Source: JABMMZ01 sp044341025 (GTDB taxonomy: Bacteria > Bacteroidota > Bacteroidia > NS11-12g > UBA955). From it: DNA of 64,000 nt. The stretch is from contig JBIISM010000012.1 in assembly GCA_044341025.1 (NCBI GenBank), positions 1 to 64,000 on the forward strand. The letters run 5' to 3'. Shown here piece after piece: positions 43,914-52,797 of this stretch. The position numbers and the translations under genes are program-made. How positions within the stretch are numbered: the first letter of the stretch is position 1; each line of letters begins with the position of its first letter. Below the pieces are notes generated by a model. That model made no database searches. It was not told the DNA's origin and worked only from the letters and a program-made list of their open reading frames with translations.

Positions 43914-43921
43914 TACCTTTG
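43914..43921 (+). promoter_or_regulatory. -7 promoter element of the WG-repeat gene
   Basis: TACCTTTG, 33 bases before the ATG, fits TAnnTTTG. Confidence 0.45.
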
Positions 43922-43954
43922 GTATTGGATTTGTATTTAGTTAAAAATCCAAGT

Positions 43955-44677
43955 ATGAAAACTTTAACTCTCCTTACTCTTCTTTTATTTTTCAACTCAG
44001 TTTTTGCTCAAAGCGAATCTAGAATTGTAGTAAAAAAAACTGGCAAGACTTTTTGCATACAGGACGAAAATGGCAAACGAAAAATCAGCAATTTAAAATT
44101 AGTTAAACGTGTTGCTTCATACTACCAAGTATTGGATAAAAACAATAAAATATTTTACATCAACGATGCATTTGAACGCAAAGATTCGGTAGAAGATTTT
44201 CATCGTATATGCAGAACCGTGCCACATTACAAACTACGGATAAAAGAAAATGACTCTTTCTTTTTAATTTATTCAGACGAAACATTCTACGATTATGGGA
44301 ACCTTGTAAAAGAAGAAATCGTATCTAAGATCTCAAAAACATTGGCCGATAAAGTTCTTTTTATAAATGGCATTGATTCTTTTGATTATACCTCAAACTT
44401 CACTTATTTAAATCCGATCATTGACCCCAATACATTAGTCTTTGTCAAAAACGGAAAATATTATTTTTCTGCAAAACCCAAAGCGGGATATGATTCTATT
44501 TGTTTCAATGCCTCATTTTATCCAAGTTTAAAAACAGTTAAGAATGGCTTTTATGGATATTACAATATTTGCCCTGCAAACTACAAATGGATAGGTCCAT
44601 TTAAATACCATTTGGCAAGGGTTCAGTTAAAGACTGGTAAACATGGGTACATCGATGATGAAGGTAAATTATATTAA
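43955..44677 (+). CDS. Exported WG-repeat-like protein
   Basis: 240 aa from the ATG giving MKTLTLLTLLLFFNSVFAQ, a signal peptide cleaved near residue 19. A longer in-frame start would place 12 residues before the signal and is rejected. The C-terminal part has KWG/WG-type beta repeats (NGKYYFSAKPKAGYDSI, KNGFYGYYNICP, GKHGYIDDEGKLY). Function unknown; such repeats mediate protein contacts. It stands alone between promoters. Confidence 0.75.
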   Translation: MKTLTLLTLLLFFNSVFAQSESRIVVKKTGKTFCIQDENGKRKISNLKLVKRVASYYQVLDKNNKIFYINDAFERKDSVEDFHRICRTVPHYKLRIKENDSFFLIYSDETFYDYGNLVKEEIVSKISKTLADKVLFINGIDSFDYTSNFTYLNPIIDPNTLVFVKNGKYYFSAKPKAGYDSICFNASFYPSLKTVKNGFYGYYNICPANYKWIGPFKYHLARVQLKTGKHGYIDDEGKLY

Positions 44678-44726
44678 TAGCTAGACTATATCTGTTTCCC
44701 TATATGATTATTGGACTCAATGCTTA

Positions 44727-44734
44727 TATATTTG
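44727..44734 (+). promoter_or_regulatory. -7 promoter element of the DUF1569 gene
   Basis: TATATTTG, 19 bases before the ATG. Confidence 0.5.
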
Positions 44735-44753
44735 CAGAAATATAATTATCGAA

Positions 44754-45206
44754 ATGAAAAGCGTATTTCATCAAACCGATCTTGCCGAATTAATTAACCG
44801 CATCGAAAAACTAAGTCCAGAAACCAGACCACTTTGGGGTAAAATGGATGCATCAAAAATGTTGGCGCATTGCAATGTGACTTACGAAATGATATACGAA
44901 AACATACACCCGAAGCCAAATGGGTTTATGAAATTCATTTTAAAATTATTAATTAAACCAACGGTGGTAACTGAGAAACCATATAAACACAACAGCCAAA
45001 CCGCTCCTGAATTTTTAATCACTAGCAATAAAGACTTTAATACTGAAAAAGCCCGTTTAATTGAATACATGAACCGCACCTTGGCGCATGGCGAAGCTTA
45101 TTTCGAAGGCAAAGAATCGCGTTCATTTGGGAAACTAAATATAAGCGAATGGAACAACATGCTCTACAAACACCTCAACCACCATTTGAGTCAGTTTGGG
45201 GTGTAA
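44754..45206 (+). CDS. DUF1569 (DinB-like) protein
   Basis: 150-residue four-helix-bundle protein of the DinB/YfiT-like superfamily. The family start LAELINRIEKLSPETRPLWG and KMDASKMLAHCNVTYEMI are recognised. Histidines in LAHC, TLAHGE and the C-terminal HLNHHLSQFG are the likely metal ligands of the fold. Members of this superfamily often carry out thiol transfer or act on small molecules, but this one has no assigned reaction. It is monocistronic with its own promoter element. Confidence 0.82.
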   Translation: MKSVFHQTDLAELINRIEKLSPETRPLWGKMDASKMLAHCNVTYEMIYENIHPKPNGFMKFILKLLIKPTVVTEKPYKHNSQTAPEFLITSNKDFNTEKARLIEYMNRTLAHGEAYFEGKESRSFGKLNISEWNNMLYKHLNHHLSQFGV

Positions 45207-45273
45207 TTTCTTTTTCTACTAGGCCTAAACAGGATTTAATTCAAAAAAAAATTAGCTTTAAATTTAATTTAAT

Positions 45274-45281
45274 TATATTTG
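45274..45281 (+). promoter_or_regulatory. -7 promoter element of fic
   Basis: TATATTTG, 10 bases before the ATG, next to the palindrome on the start codon. Confidence 0.5.
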
Positions 45282-45285
45282 ATGC

Positions 45286-45297
45286 TATCATATGATA
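45286..45297 (+). promoter_or_regulatory. Palindromic operator candidate on the fic start codon
   Basis: TATCATATGATA is a perfect 12-bp palindrome containing the ATG of the fic gene. CTATCA is repeated on both sides (45285-45290 and 45298-45303). Position between the -7 element and the start suits repression by the encoded protein's own C-terminal DNA-binding domain (inference). Confidence 0.45.
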
Positions 45298-46257
45298 CTA
45301 TCAAACAAGCCGCCTTATGATATTACGCCTCAAATACTGGTCTTGCTCGCAAGTATTTCTGAAAAAATTGGCGCTATAAATGCGCATACTTTAAGCAAAT
45401 CAAGTCCTGAGCTCCGCAAACAAAACAGGATAAAAACCATTCAAGCTTCCTTGCAGATCGAAGGCAATACTTTAAGTATTGAACAAGTTACAGCAATCAT
45501 CAACCATAAAAAAGTATGGGGTCCAGAAAAAGACATTCAAGAGGTCATAAATGCGCATAAAGCATATCAAGAGCTAGTCTCATTCAATCTTTTTTCTTCC
45601 CGCGACTTCCTTAAAGCCCATAAACTCTTTTTGTCTAATCTAATTGAGCACCCGGGCAAATACAGAAGCAGAGGTGTTGGCATTGTTAACGGCAATCAAT
45701 TAAAACACATAGCCCCACCAGCCAAAAGGGTTCCGGAGCTAATGAAAGATTTATTCCTTTACCTAAAAACCAAAGATGAAATCGCCCTTATCAAAAGCTG
45801 TGTATTTCACTATGAACTTGAATTTATTCATCCCTTCCTGGATGGCAATGGCAGAATGGGCCGCCTATGGCAAACATTAATTCTAATGCAAGAGTATCCT
45901 TTATTCGAATACCTTCCACTTGAAACCTTAATCAAGGACAAGCAAGAAACATACTATAAAACACTTGCCCTCTGTGATCAAAAAGGAAATTCAACTCTTT
46001 TTATTGAATTTATGTTTGATATAATCGACCAAGCACTAGCGCAAATACTAAATTCCAAAAATCATACTTTAAAAGACACTGACCGCCTGGATTCATTTGT
46101 TGAAGAAGCTCCAGCCATATTTACTCGAAAAGACTACATGCTCAAATACAAAAACATATCAAGTGCCACGGCAAGCCGAGACTTGAAAAAGGGGCTGGAG
46201 TTAAAGTATTTCAAAAGCAAAGGCGATAAAAACAAAACCGTTTACGTTTTAAAATAA
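45292..46257 (+). CDS. Fic-family AMPylase with winged-helix C-terminus
   Basis: 321-residue Fic protein that transfers AMP or another nucleotide part to target proteins. The catalytic motif is complete: HPFLDGNGRMGR (180-191). An inhibitory motif S/TxxxE(G/N) is present before the core as SLQIEG (53-58), so it should be a class II enzyme held inactive by its own N-terminal helix. The C-terminal 60 residues (FTRKDYMLKYKNISSATASR ... GLELKYFKSKG) form a winged-helix domain, as in many Fic proteins with autoregulation. It stands alone, with no separate antitoxin gene. Confidence 0.9.
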   Translation: MILSNKPPYDITPQILVLLASISEKIGAINAHTLSKSSPELRKQNRIKTIQASLQIEGNTLSIEQVTAIINHKKVWGPEKDIQEVINAHKAYQELVSFNLFSSRDFLKAHKLFLSNLIEHPGKYRSRGVGIVNGNQLKHIAPPAKRVPELMKDLFLYLKTKDEIALIKSCVFHYELEFIHPFLDGNGRMGRLWQTLILMQEYPLFEYLPLETLIKDKQETYYKTLALCDQKGNSTLFIEFMFDIIDQALAQILNSKNHTLKDTDRLDSFVEEAPAIFTRKDYMLKYKNISSATASRDLKKGLELKYFKSKGDKNKTVYVLK

Positions 46258-46275
46258 GTTTGAAATCATATTGTC

Positions 46276-46310
46276 TTGACACCTAAATTATATTGCTTTT
46301 CTTATATTTG
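46276..46310 (+). promoter_or_regulatory. Promoter of the lipoprotein-hydrolase pair
   Basis: TTGAC (46276) and TATATTTG (46303-46310) are spaced by 24 bases, slightly longer than the usual 17-23. The first gene's ATG follows after 14 bases. Confidence 0.5.
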
Positions 46311-46324
46311 TTTCATTGAAGACC

Positions 46325-46966
46325 ATGCCTAAACTTAAACGACATACAAACTTGCTTAGCCTTATTATAATTCTTCTATTCTCATCTTGCTACCGTTGTC
46401 CTAAAGGGAAAATCACCGATTACTACTACCAATTCAAATCTGAAGAAGCCCGACGTTTTGTCAACAGCAATACAACACCAGTTCGTTTTTATTCTGATTC
46501 TGGTAAGTCAATATTATTTAATCAAGTATCTTACCAACTAGGAACAAATACCGGTATACCTTGTGGTGAAGAAAATTGCTGCTATGAAAGATATACCATT
46601 GAAAAATCAGACCTGAGGCTTTACTCATCTGAAAACGATTTTTCTTTTAATCTACGCATGTACAGCGAAGATTCGCAAGACCTTATTACAGTTAATATGT
46701 TTAGTCAAAATGAAAAATACTCCACATATACCTACTTTTACATACAAGAAGATTTCTTGACTATTAAATACCAAACCGACAGCAATTGTCAATTTTTAGA
46801 CAGCATCACACTGAATCAAAAAACATTTAAAAATGTCTATGAATTCAAAGCCTATCAATATGTTCCAAAGCCTTTGCCTTTTGCCGACCGTTTATACTAT
46901 AACCCTAGTCAAGGAATAGTCGCTTTCCGTTTTAACAACAAAAGCCTTTGGACCATAAACCCTTAA
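46325..46966 (+). CDS. Hypothetical lipoprotein
   Basis: 213 aa from ATG (MPKLKRHTNLLSLIIILLFSSC), where Cys22 is the lipidated residue of LFSSC. A TTG three codons upstream is possible but not needed. The mature part begins YRCPKGKITDYYYQF and has beta-strand character with paired cysteines (CGEENCCYERY). No recognised domain. It is followed after 2 bases by a serine hydrolase gene in the same transcript, so the two lipoproteins may act together at the envelope. Confidence 0.72.
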   Translation: MPKLKRHTNLLSLIIILLFSSCYRCPKGKITDYYYQFKSEEARRFVNSNTTPVRFYSDSGKSILFNQVSYQLGTNTGIPCGEENCCYERYTIEKSDLRLYSSENDFSFNLRMYSEDSQDLITVNMFSQNEKYSTYTYFYIQEDFLTIKYQTDSNCQFLDSITLNQKTFKNVYEFKAYQYVPKPLPFADRLYYNPSQGIVAFRFNNKSLWTINP

Positions 46967-46968
46967 AT

Positions 46969-48150
46969 ATGAATAAACCCTTACTATTTTTTATTGTATT
47001 AATTCTGGTATCCTGCCACTCCTTCCGCGCCATCAAATGGGGAAAGGCCAGCCCCAATGACCATAAGCATTTTTCGAATGTTGTAATTCCTGCGAGCAAA
47101 AAAGCCTTTTACTATTCCAAATCCAAAGAAAGTATTGGCCCCATAAAATCTCAAATCATACAAAAGGAAATCATTGCAAAAGGTCTTAACACCCATGCCT
47201 TTCTTATCATTCAAAACGACCAAATAATTTACCAATATTTCAAAAAACACAAAGACAGCAACTCCCTTTTCTTGGGCTTTTCTATGTCTAAATCGTTTGT
47301 CGCCACTTGCATCGGTATTGCCATTGATCAAGGACTAATTAAAAGCACTTCAGAAAGTATCTGCAACTATATACCCGAACTGGCTGAAAGCGACACCAAC
47401 TTCCGTTCGCTTAGCCTACAAGCCCTTTTAGACATGCGCTCAGGCATTGAACCTGACGAAAATAAAATGAGTTTGAATTCTCCTTTGGTTAAACTCTATT
47501 ATGGGCAACACATCAGCAAACTCATACCCCATCTTAAACGCAATCCACGCTACCACAAGTTTCATTATTTAAACATCAACACCCAACTGCTTTCATTGGC
47601 TATTGAGCGTGCAAGCAAACAAAGTTTCAATTCATTTTTCGCTGAACACTTATGGTCTAAAATGGGTTGCAGCCACAACGCCCAATGGGTGATAGACAAA
47701 GATTCTGCCGTAAAATCCTTTTTTGGATTGTCTGCAACTGCCTACGATTATGCCAAGTTGGCTTCTGTTTATTTACACCAAGGACAATTCAATGGTCAAA
47801 ACATTGTTTCCGAATCTTGGATCAACCAATCGACCAACCTCGATACTTTGTTTGAAAACAACTACAAAAACCACTGGTGGGCCAACAATGACACGCGATT
47901 TTTTAACAGTGAAAAACAAGCCAAAGATTTTCGTTTTGACCTGCGACTAGCTGGACCAGTTCAAAAAATAATGCAAAATCTTTATACCGTTAAATTACCC
48001 GGCAACTCGTTTATGGCCCATGGATTTTTAGAACAATACCTCTACATTAATCCAGAAAAAAATCTAATCATTGTCCGTTTGGGTGACGAACCCGACAATG
48101 GCACTATTGACTTTGAACCAGTCTTAATTAAACTTGGAAATTTGTTTTAA
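46969..48150 (+). CDS. Class C beta-lactamase-fold serine hydrolase lipoprotein
   Basis: 393 aa from ATG (MNKPLLFFIVLILVSC; Cys16 of a lipobox). The beta-lactamase/DD-peptidase fold is shown by the SxxK motif SMSK (Ser105, Lys108), a YxN element in HYLNINTQ and the C-terminal HGFLEQYLYINPEKNL, where HGF takes the place of the KTG-type motif. Such proteins are esterases or peptidases acting in the envelope and are rarely true beta-lactamases. Two bases after the preceding lipoprotein gene. An upstream in-frame TTG would precede the signal peptide and is rejected. A bidirectional terminator follows. Confidence 0.85.
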   Translation: MNKPLLFFIVLILVSCHSFRAIKWGKASPNDHKHFSNVVIPASKKAFYYSKSKESIGPIKSQIIQKEIIAKGLNTHAFLIIQNDQIIYQYFKKHKDSNSLFLGFSMSKSFVATCIGIAIDQGLIKSTSESICNYIPELAESDTNFRSLSLQALLDMRSGIEPDENKMSLNSPLVKLYYGQHISKLIPHLKRNPRYHKFHYLNINTQLLSLAIERASKQSFNSFFAEHLWSKMGCSHNAQWVIDKDSAVKSFFGLSATAYDYAKLASVYLHQGQFNGQNIVSESWINQSTNLDTLFENNYKNHWWANNDTRFFNSEKQAKDFRFDLRLAGPVQKIMQNLYTVKLPGNSFMAHGFLEQYLYINPEKNLIIVRLGDEPDNGTIDFEPVLIKLGNLF

Positions 48151-48152
48151 AA

Positions 48153-48186
48153 AAAATCCCCTTACACTTTCGCGTAACGGGATTTT
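48153..48186. terminator. Bidirectional terminator between hydrolase and gcvP genes
   Basis: AAAATCCC / GGGATTTT outside and TTAC / GTAA inside, one mismatch between, with an 8-base loop. It lies between the convergent stop codons and has A/T tracts on both sides. Confidence 0.75.
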
Positions 48187-48204
48187 CAAATATAATTAAC
48201 TTGA

Positions 48205-51099
48205 TTAGTTGTTCGTCATTGCCGAATACGCTTCAATTGGCAAACAAGAACAAATTAAGTTTCTATCACCATGGGTGCTGTTAACACGGGCAACACTTGG
48301 CCAAAACTTCTTAGCAGCAACTGATGCCATTGGGAAGGCAGCCTTTTCTCTTGAATATTTATGGTCCCAATTTTCACTGCTGATTTCAACCGCAGTGTGT
48401 GGAGCGTTTTTCAATACGTTGTCCAATTTGTCTGCCACACCTGATTCAACTTCAGCAACTTCATTGCGGATTGCCAACATGGTGTCGCAGAATCGATCAA
48501 GCTCATTCAAGCTTTCGCTTTCTGTAGGCTCAATCATTAAAGTACCAGCAACTGGGAATGATAAGGTTGGTGCATGGTATCCATAATCCATTAAACGCTT
48601 AGCCAAATCTTCCGCCTCAATACCTGCAGTTTGTTTCAATGAACGGGTATCTAAAATCATTTCGTGTGCACAAAATCCATTCTCGCCTGTAAACATGATT
48701 GGGTAGTGTTTCTCTAATCTTGATTTGATGTAATTGGCATTCAATATTGCTATTTCAGTGGCTTTGCGCAATCCTACTGCACCCATCAGTTTGATGTAAA
48801 CATAAGAGATCAACAAGATGCTTGCACTGCCCCAAGGCGCTGCAGATACCGCTGTAATTGCTTTGTCTCCACCAGTTTTGATAACAGAGTGGCCAGGTAA
48901 GTATGGCAACAAATGCGCCGCTACACCGATTGGCCCCATGCCAGGTCCGCCTCCACCGTGTGGAATACAGAAGGTTTTATGCAAGTTCAAGTGGCATACG
49001 TCTGCGCCAATTAAGCCCGGACTGGTTAAGCCCACTTGTGCATTCATGTTCGCTCCGTCCATGTATACTTGACCACCGTTTTGGTGAATGATATCCGTAA
49101 TTTCTTTGATACCAGATTCGTAAACCCCATAGGTAGATGGGTAAGTTACCATAAACACAGCCAAATCGTTGGCATGTTCGACAGCTTTAGCTTTCAAATC
49201 TTCAATGTCAATGTTGCCGTTTTGTAAGTTCTTAACGATAACGATTTTCATGCCTGCCATAGCAGCAGATGCAGGATTCGTTCCGTGAGCCGACTCAGGA
49301 ATCAAAGCAATGTTTCTATGTCCTTGTCCGATATCGTTTAAGTAGGCCCGAATAACCATCAAACCTGCGTACTCACCTTGAGCCCCTGCGTTTGGTTGTA
49401 AACTCATGCCGGCAAAACCAGTAATCTCAGCCAAATCTTTAGCCAATTCATCTATAATTTCTCTGTAACCCTCTGCTTGGTACACTGGTGCAAACGGGTG
49501 CATTTGGTTGAACTCAGGCCAAGTAACAGGAATCATTTCAGTGGTTGCATTCAATTTCATGGTACAGCTACCTAACGAAATCATGCTGTGGCACAATGAC
49601 AAATCTTTGCTTTCCAATGATTTGATGTAACGCAACATTTCATGTTCACTGTGGTAGTTATGAAATACTGGGTGGCTCATAAAATTACTTTGTCTCACCA
49701 AGTTGCTAGGCCAAGTTAATTCCTGTGCATTTGCCAAATCTTGTATTTCTGCTGCGTCAACTGTTTTGTTTGCTACTTTTGCAAACACATTTAACAAATC
49801 AACAAGATCAGAAACGTCTATGGTTTCATCTATGGAAACACCGATATGGCCATTGGCAAAATAACGCAAATTAATATGCGCTGCTTCTGCTGCCAAACGA
49901 ATCGCTGCAGTATGTCCATTGGAATCGATTAACAAGGTATCAAAATAATTAGCATTTGCTTGCGCGTATCCTAAAGCTTTCAATCCTGCTTCTAAGGTTT
50001 TAGCCAAACCGTGGGTTTTAGCCGCAATCTTTTTAACACCATCTGGTCCGTGGTAAACACCAAACATACCAGCCATGATCGACAACAATACTTGTGCTGT
50101 ACAAATGTTACTGGTAGCATTTTGTCTGCGGATATGTTGCTCGCGGGTTTGCAAAGCCATACGCAAAGCGCGGTTGCCATGCCTGTCAATACTCACACCG
50201 ATTATTCTGCCTGGTATTTGACGTTTGAATTCGTCTTTGGTGGCGAAGTATCCTGCGTGTGGTCCGCCGTAACCCAGCGGCACACCAAAACGTTGAGAAG
50301 TTCCAATCACACAATCAGCACCCCATTCACCCGGAGGTGTTAACATACTTAACGACATCAAGTCTGCACCTACACAAACCAATACATTGGCAGCATGGGC
50401 TTGAGTGGTAAATGCTGCATAATCTTCAACACTTCCTTCATTGTTTGGGTATTGAATAAACGCACCAAAATAGTGCTCATCAAACGAAGCAGTTTTATAA
50501 TCGCCGATCACCAACTCAATGCCCATAGGCTCTGAGCGGGTTTTCAACACGTCAATGGTTTGCGGGTAAGTGTGGGCATCAACGAAAAACTTCGTTGCGT
50601 GGTCTGATTTATGCAAACTGCGGAACATCGCCATTGCTTCAGCAGCAGCTGTTCCCTCGTCCAATAAAGAAGCATTGGTAATTGGCAAACCAGTAAGATC
50701 GATGATCATGGTTTGATAATTCAACAAAGCTTCCAAACGGCCTTGTGCAATTTCAGCTTGGTAAGGCGTATACTGGGTATACCATCCTGGATTCTCCATG
50801 ATATTGCGCAACACCACACCAGGTGTGTAACAATTGTAGTAACCCATACCAATGTAATTTTTAAAAATTTGATTTTTAGAAGCCGTCTTCTTTAAATCTT
50901 GCAAGAGCTTCTGCTCAGAAACCTCATCGCTAATTTTCAGATCACCCTGCATACGGATTCCAGATGGAACCGTTTTGCTGATAAGCTCGTCTACCGAGTT
51001 TACCCCGATAACTTTTAGCATTCTTTCGATATCTTCTTGAGCAACAGAACCGTTGTGACGGTTAACGAAATGGTCGGTTTGACCGGTATATAATTTCAT
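48205..51099 (-). CDS. gcvP: Glycine dehydrogenase (decarboxylating), P protein
   Basis: PLP enzyme that decarboxylates glycine and loads the aminomethyl group on GcvH. Single-chain form of 964 aa from the ATG giving MKLYTGQTDHFVNRHNG, the usual start; ten codons upstream look like noise. The PLP-lysine lies in CHLNLHKTFCIPHGGGGPG. Other landmarks are MGYYNCYTPGVVLRNIMENP, SMISLGSCTMKLNATTEM and GSASILLISYVYIKLMG. GcvT and Lpd are also encoded in this window, at other loci. A TATTTTTG element lies 27 bases before the start. Confidence 0.97.
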   Translation of the reverse strand: MKLYTGQTDHFVNRHNGSVAQEDIERMLKVIGVNSVDELISKTVPSGIRMQGDLKISDEVSEQKLLQDLKKTASKNQIFKNYIGMGYYNCYTPGVVLRNIMENPGWYTQYTPYQAEIAQGRLEALLNYQTMIIDLTGLPITNASLLDEGTAAAEAMAMFRSLHKSDHATKFFVDAHTYPQTIDVLKTRSEPMGIELVIGDYKTASFDEHYFGAFIQYPNNEGSVEDYAAFTTQAHAANVLVCVGADLMSLSMLTPPGEWGADCVIGTSQRFGVPLGYGGPHAGYFATKDEFKRQIPGRIIGVSIDRHGNRALRMALQTREQHIRRQNATSNICTAQVLLSIMAGMFGVYHGPDGVKKIAAKTHGLAKTLEAGLKALGYAQANANYFDTLLIDSNGHTAAIRLAAEAAHINLRYFANGHIGVSIDETIDVSDLVDLLNVFAKVANKTVDAAEIQDLANAQELTWPSNLVRQSNFMSHPVFHNYHSEHEMLRYIKSLESKDLSLCHSMISLGSCTMKLNATTEMIPVTWPEFNQMHPFAPVYQAEGYREIIDELAKDLAEITGFAGMSLQPNAGAQGEYAGLMVIRAYLNDIGQGHRNIALIPESAHGTNPASAAMAGMKIVIVKNLQNGNIDIEDLKAKAVEHANDLAVFMVTYPSTYGVYESGIKEITDIIHQNGGQVYMDGANMNAQVGLTSPGLIGADVCHLNLHKTFCIPHGGGGPGMGPIGVAAHLLPYLPGHSVIKTGGDKAITAVSAAPWGSASILLISYVYIKLMGAVGLRKATEIAILNANYIKSRLEKHYPIMFTGENGFCAHEMILDTRSLKQTAGIEAEDLAKRLMDYGYHAPTLSFPVAGTLMIEPTESESLNELDRFCDTMLAIRNEVAEVESGVADKLDNVLKNAPHTAVEISSENWDHKYSREKAAFPMASVAAKKFWPSVARVNSTHGDRNLICSCLPIEAYSAMTNN

Positions 51100-51126
51100 T
51101 GAAATGTTTGGTATTAAAATGTGGCG

Positions 51127-51134
51127 CAAAAATA
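51127..51134 (-). promoter_or_regulatory. -7 promoter element of gcvP
   Basis: TATTTTTG on the minus strand, 27 bases before the ATG; fits TAnnTTTG. Confidence 0.5.
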
Positions 51135-51219
51135 AAGATATTTTATCATTTATTAAAGTTTATGAAGCGGGTAGATTAGTATCAATTTATGAACATGGGT
51201 GCGCAACAACAACAAGAGA

Positions 51220-51235
51220 CCCGATAGCCATCGGG
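51220..51235. repeat. Short palindrome CCCGATAGCCATCGGG
   Basis: A CCCGAT / ATCGGG stem with an AGCC loop, part of the family at 40035, 59381 and 59951. Another perfect palindrome, CAAGGCATGCCTTG (51339-51352), lies 14 bases past the glycosidase stop in the same 266-base gap; no gene is seen there. Confidence 0.6.
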
Positions 51236-51365
51236 AGATTGGAGCCTGCATGCGTGTAAATGAGAACATTGCAATTCAATTATTGCTAAATAGGACAAGA
51301 AATACCACAGTTCATATAAAGAAAATCGATAGTAGGAACAAGGCATGCCTTGGTAAAACTAAACC

Positions 51366-52781
51366 CTAAACGCTATCCCCTAACCCCTTTTCAGCCTTCG
51401 TAGCCTCGGCGAAGAAGGCTTGCTCTGCCCCCTGCTTCCCGCCGCCTAAAAACGATCGAAACCAATGCGCACTGTCTTTGAGGGTTCGGACCTTGGTTTT
51501 GAAATCGACATGCACCAAACCAAAACGTGGGTGATACCCTTCGGCCCATTCGAAATTATCCATTAAACTCCAGGCAAAATAACCCTTTAAATTGGCGCCT
51601 TCTTGTTTGGCCCTTATGGCTTCGCTGATATGGGTTTGAAAATAATGTATTCTTGCAGTGTCGTGTACGCGGTTAAACATGATTTGGTCGTCGAATGCCG
51701 CTCCATTTTCGGTTACATACAAGGGGATATTTAGTCCATAGCCATGTATTTTCATAATGCAGTGGTACAAGCTCTCGGGGTGTATCTCCCAATCCATGGC
51801 CGTTAAATCCAAACTACGGTCTTTGGCTGGCACCAATTTTATTTTTAAAAAAGGATTGAAATGGTTGTGCTTAAATACCTCTCTGGTATAGGTTTGAATA
51901 CCTATAAAATCCAAATCAACTTTCAACATTTCCTCATCCCCTGCTTTTATAAACCGTTTGATTTGTTTGAGCTTGCTTAAATTCTCTAAAGGATACCCTA
52001 AACCAATAACAGGCTCAAAGAAAAAACGGTTGATCAGCTGATCGGCTGTCTCTGCAGCCTTTAAGGCCCTTTTGCTTCGGTCTTCAGCTTCAATGTGGGT
52101 AAACGAAAAACTAGAACCAATCTGCAAACTGCTGTCAATTTCTTTAAGGTGTCTGAACACAATCCCAATACCCATCATGGCATGGTGGGTGGCTGCAAAG
52201 AAGGCATCAAAACCTTTTTTACCTGGCGCGTGAATACCAAACAAATAACCGGCACCAAGAAATACCGATGGTTCGTTTAAGACCATCCAATGTTTTACTT
52301 TTGGCAAAGCACGTGCGCAAACTTCTGCGTAATTTTTAAATTGTTCGAGTATGTCTCTATTGGCCCATCCGCCTTTCTTCTCCAAAGCAAGAGGCAAATC
52401 CCAGTGGTACAATGTAACCCAAGGCGTTATATCTTGTTCTATGCAATAATCAACTACCTGCTGATAAAAAGCCAAACCTTCTTCATTCACAGTTACCCCA
52501 TCGGGCATTACCCTTGGCCATGAAATGCTAAAACGAAAGTGTTTGAATCCAATTTTTTTTAGTAAGTCTATGTCGGTTTTGTAATGGGTATAAAAATCGG
52601 CTGAATCAGACAACTGATCGCCCCTTTTTACTTTGGGCTTTTTAAAAAATACCCCCGATTCTTGTTGACAAAAATCATCCCAAATCGAAGGGCCTTTGCC
52701 CCCAATATCAGCGGCCGATTCGGTTTGAGCAGCCGATATAGCGGCACCCCAAATCATTTCCTTTAAATGATTTTGACTCAT
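51366..52781 (-). CDS. GH1 family beta-glucosidase
   Basis: 471-residue (beta/alpha)8 glycosidase that releases terminal beta-linked glucose or galactose. Start MSQNHLKEMIWGAAISAAQT is the GH1 N-terminal signature. The acid/base Glu170 is in VLNEPSV, and the nucleophile Glu358 is in YVTENGAAFDD. The aglycone-site tail WSLMDNFEWAEGYHPRFGLV is intact. No signal peptide, so it works in the cytoplasm on imported disaccharides. The C-terminus after about residue 445 is a short polar extension. It is followed upstream by an LpxH-like gene in the same orientation (16-base gap). Confidence 0.94.
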   Translation of the reverse strand: MSQNHLKEMIWGAAISAAQTESAADIGGKGPSIWDDFCQQESGVFFKKPKVKRGDQLSDSADFYTHYKTDIDLLKKIGFKHFRFSISWPRVMPDGVTVNEEGLAFYQQVVDYCIEQDITPWVTLYHWDLPLALEKKGGWANRDILEQFKNYAEVCARALPKVKHWMVLNEPSVFLGAGYLFGIHAPGKKGFDAFFAATHHAMMGIGIVFRHLKEIDSSLQIGSSFSFTHIEAEDRSKRALKAAETADQLINRFFFEPVIGLGYPLENLSKLKQIKRFIKAGDEEMLKVDLDFIGIQTYTREVFKHNHFNPFLKIKLVPAKDRSLDLTAMDWEIHPESLYHCIMKIHGYGLNIPLYVTENGAAFDDQIMFNRVHDTARIHYFQTHISEAIRAKQEGANLKGYFAWSLMDNFEWAEGYHPRFGLVHVDFKTKVRTLKDSAHWFRSFLGGGKQGAEQAFFAEATKAEKGLGDSV

Positions 52782-52797
52782 ATTAGTAAAGAAAACT

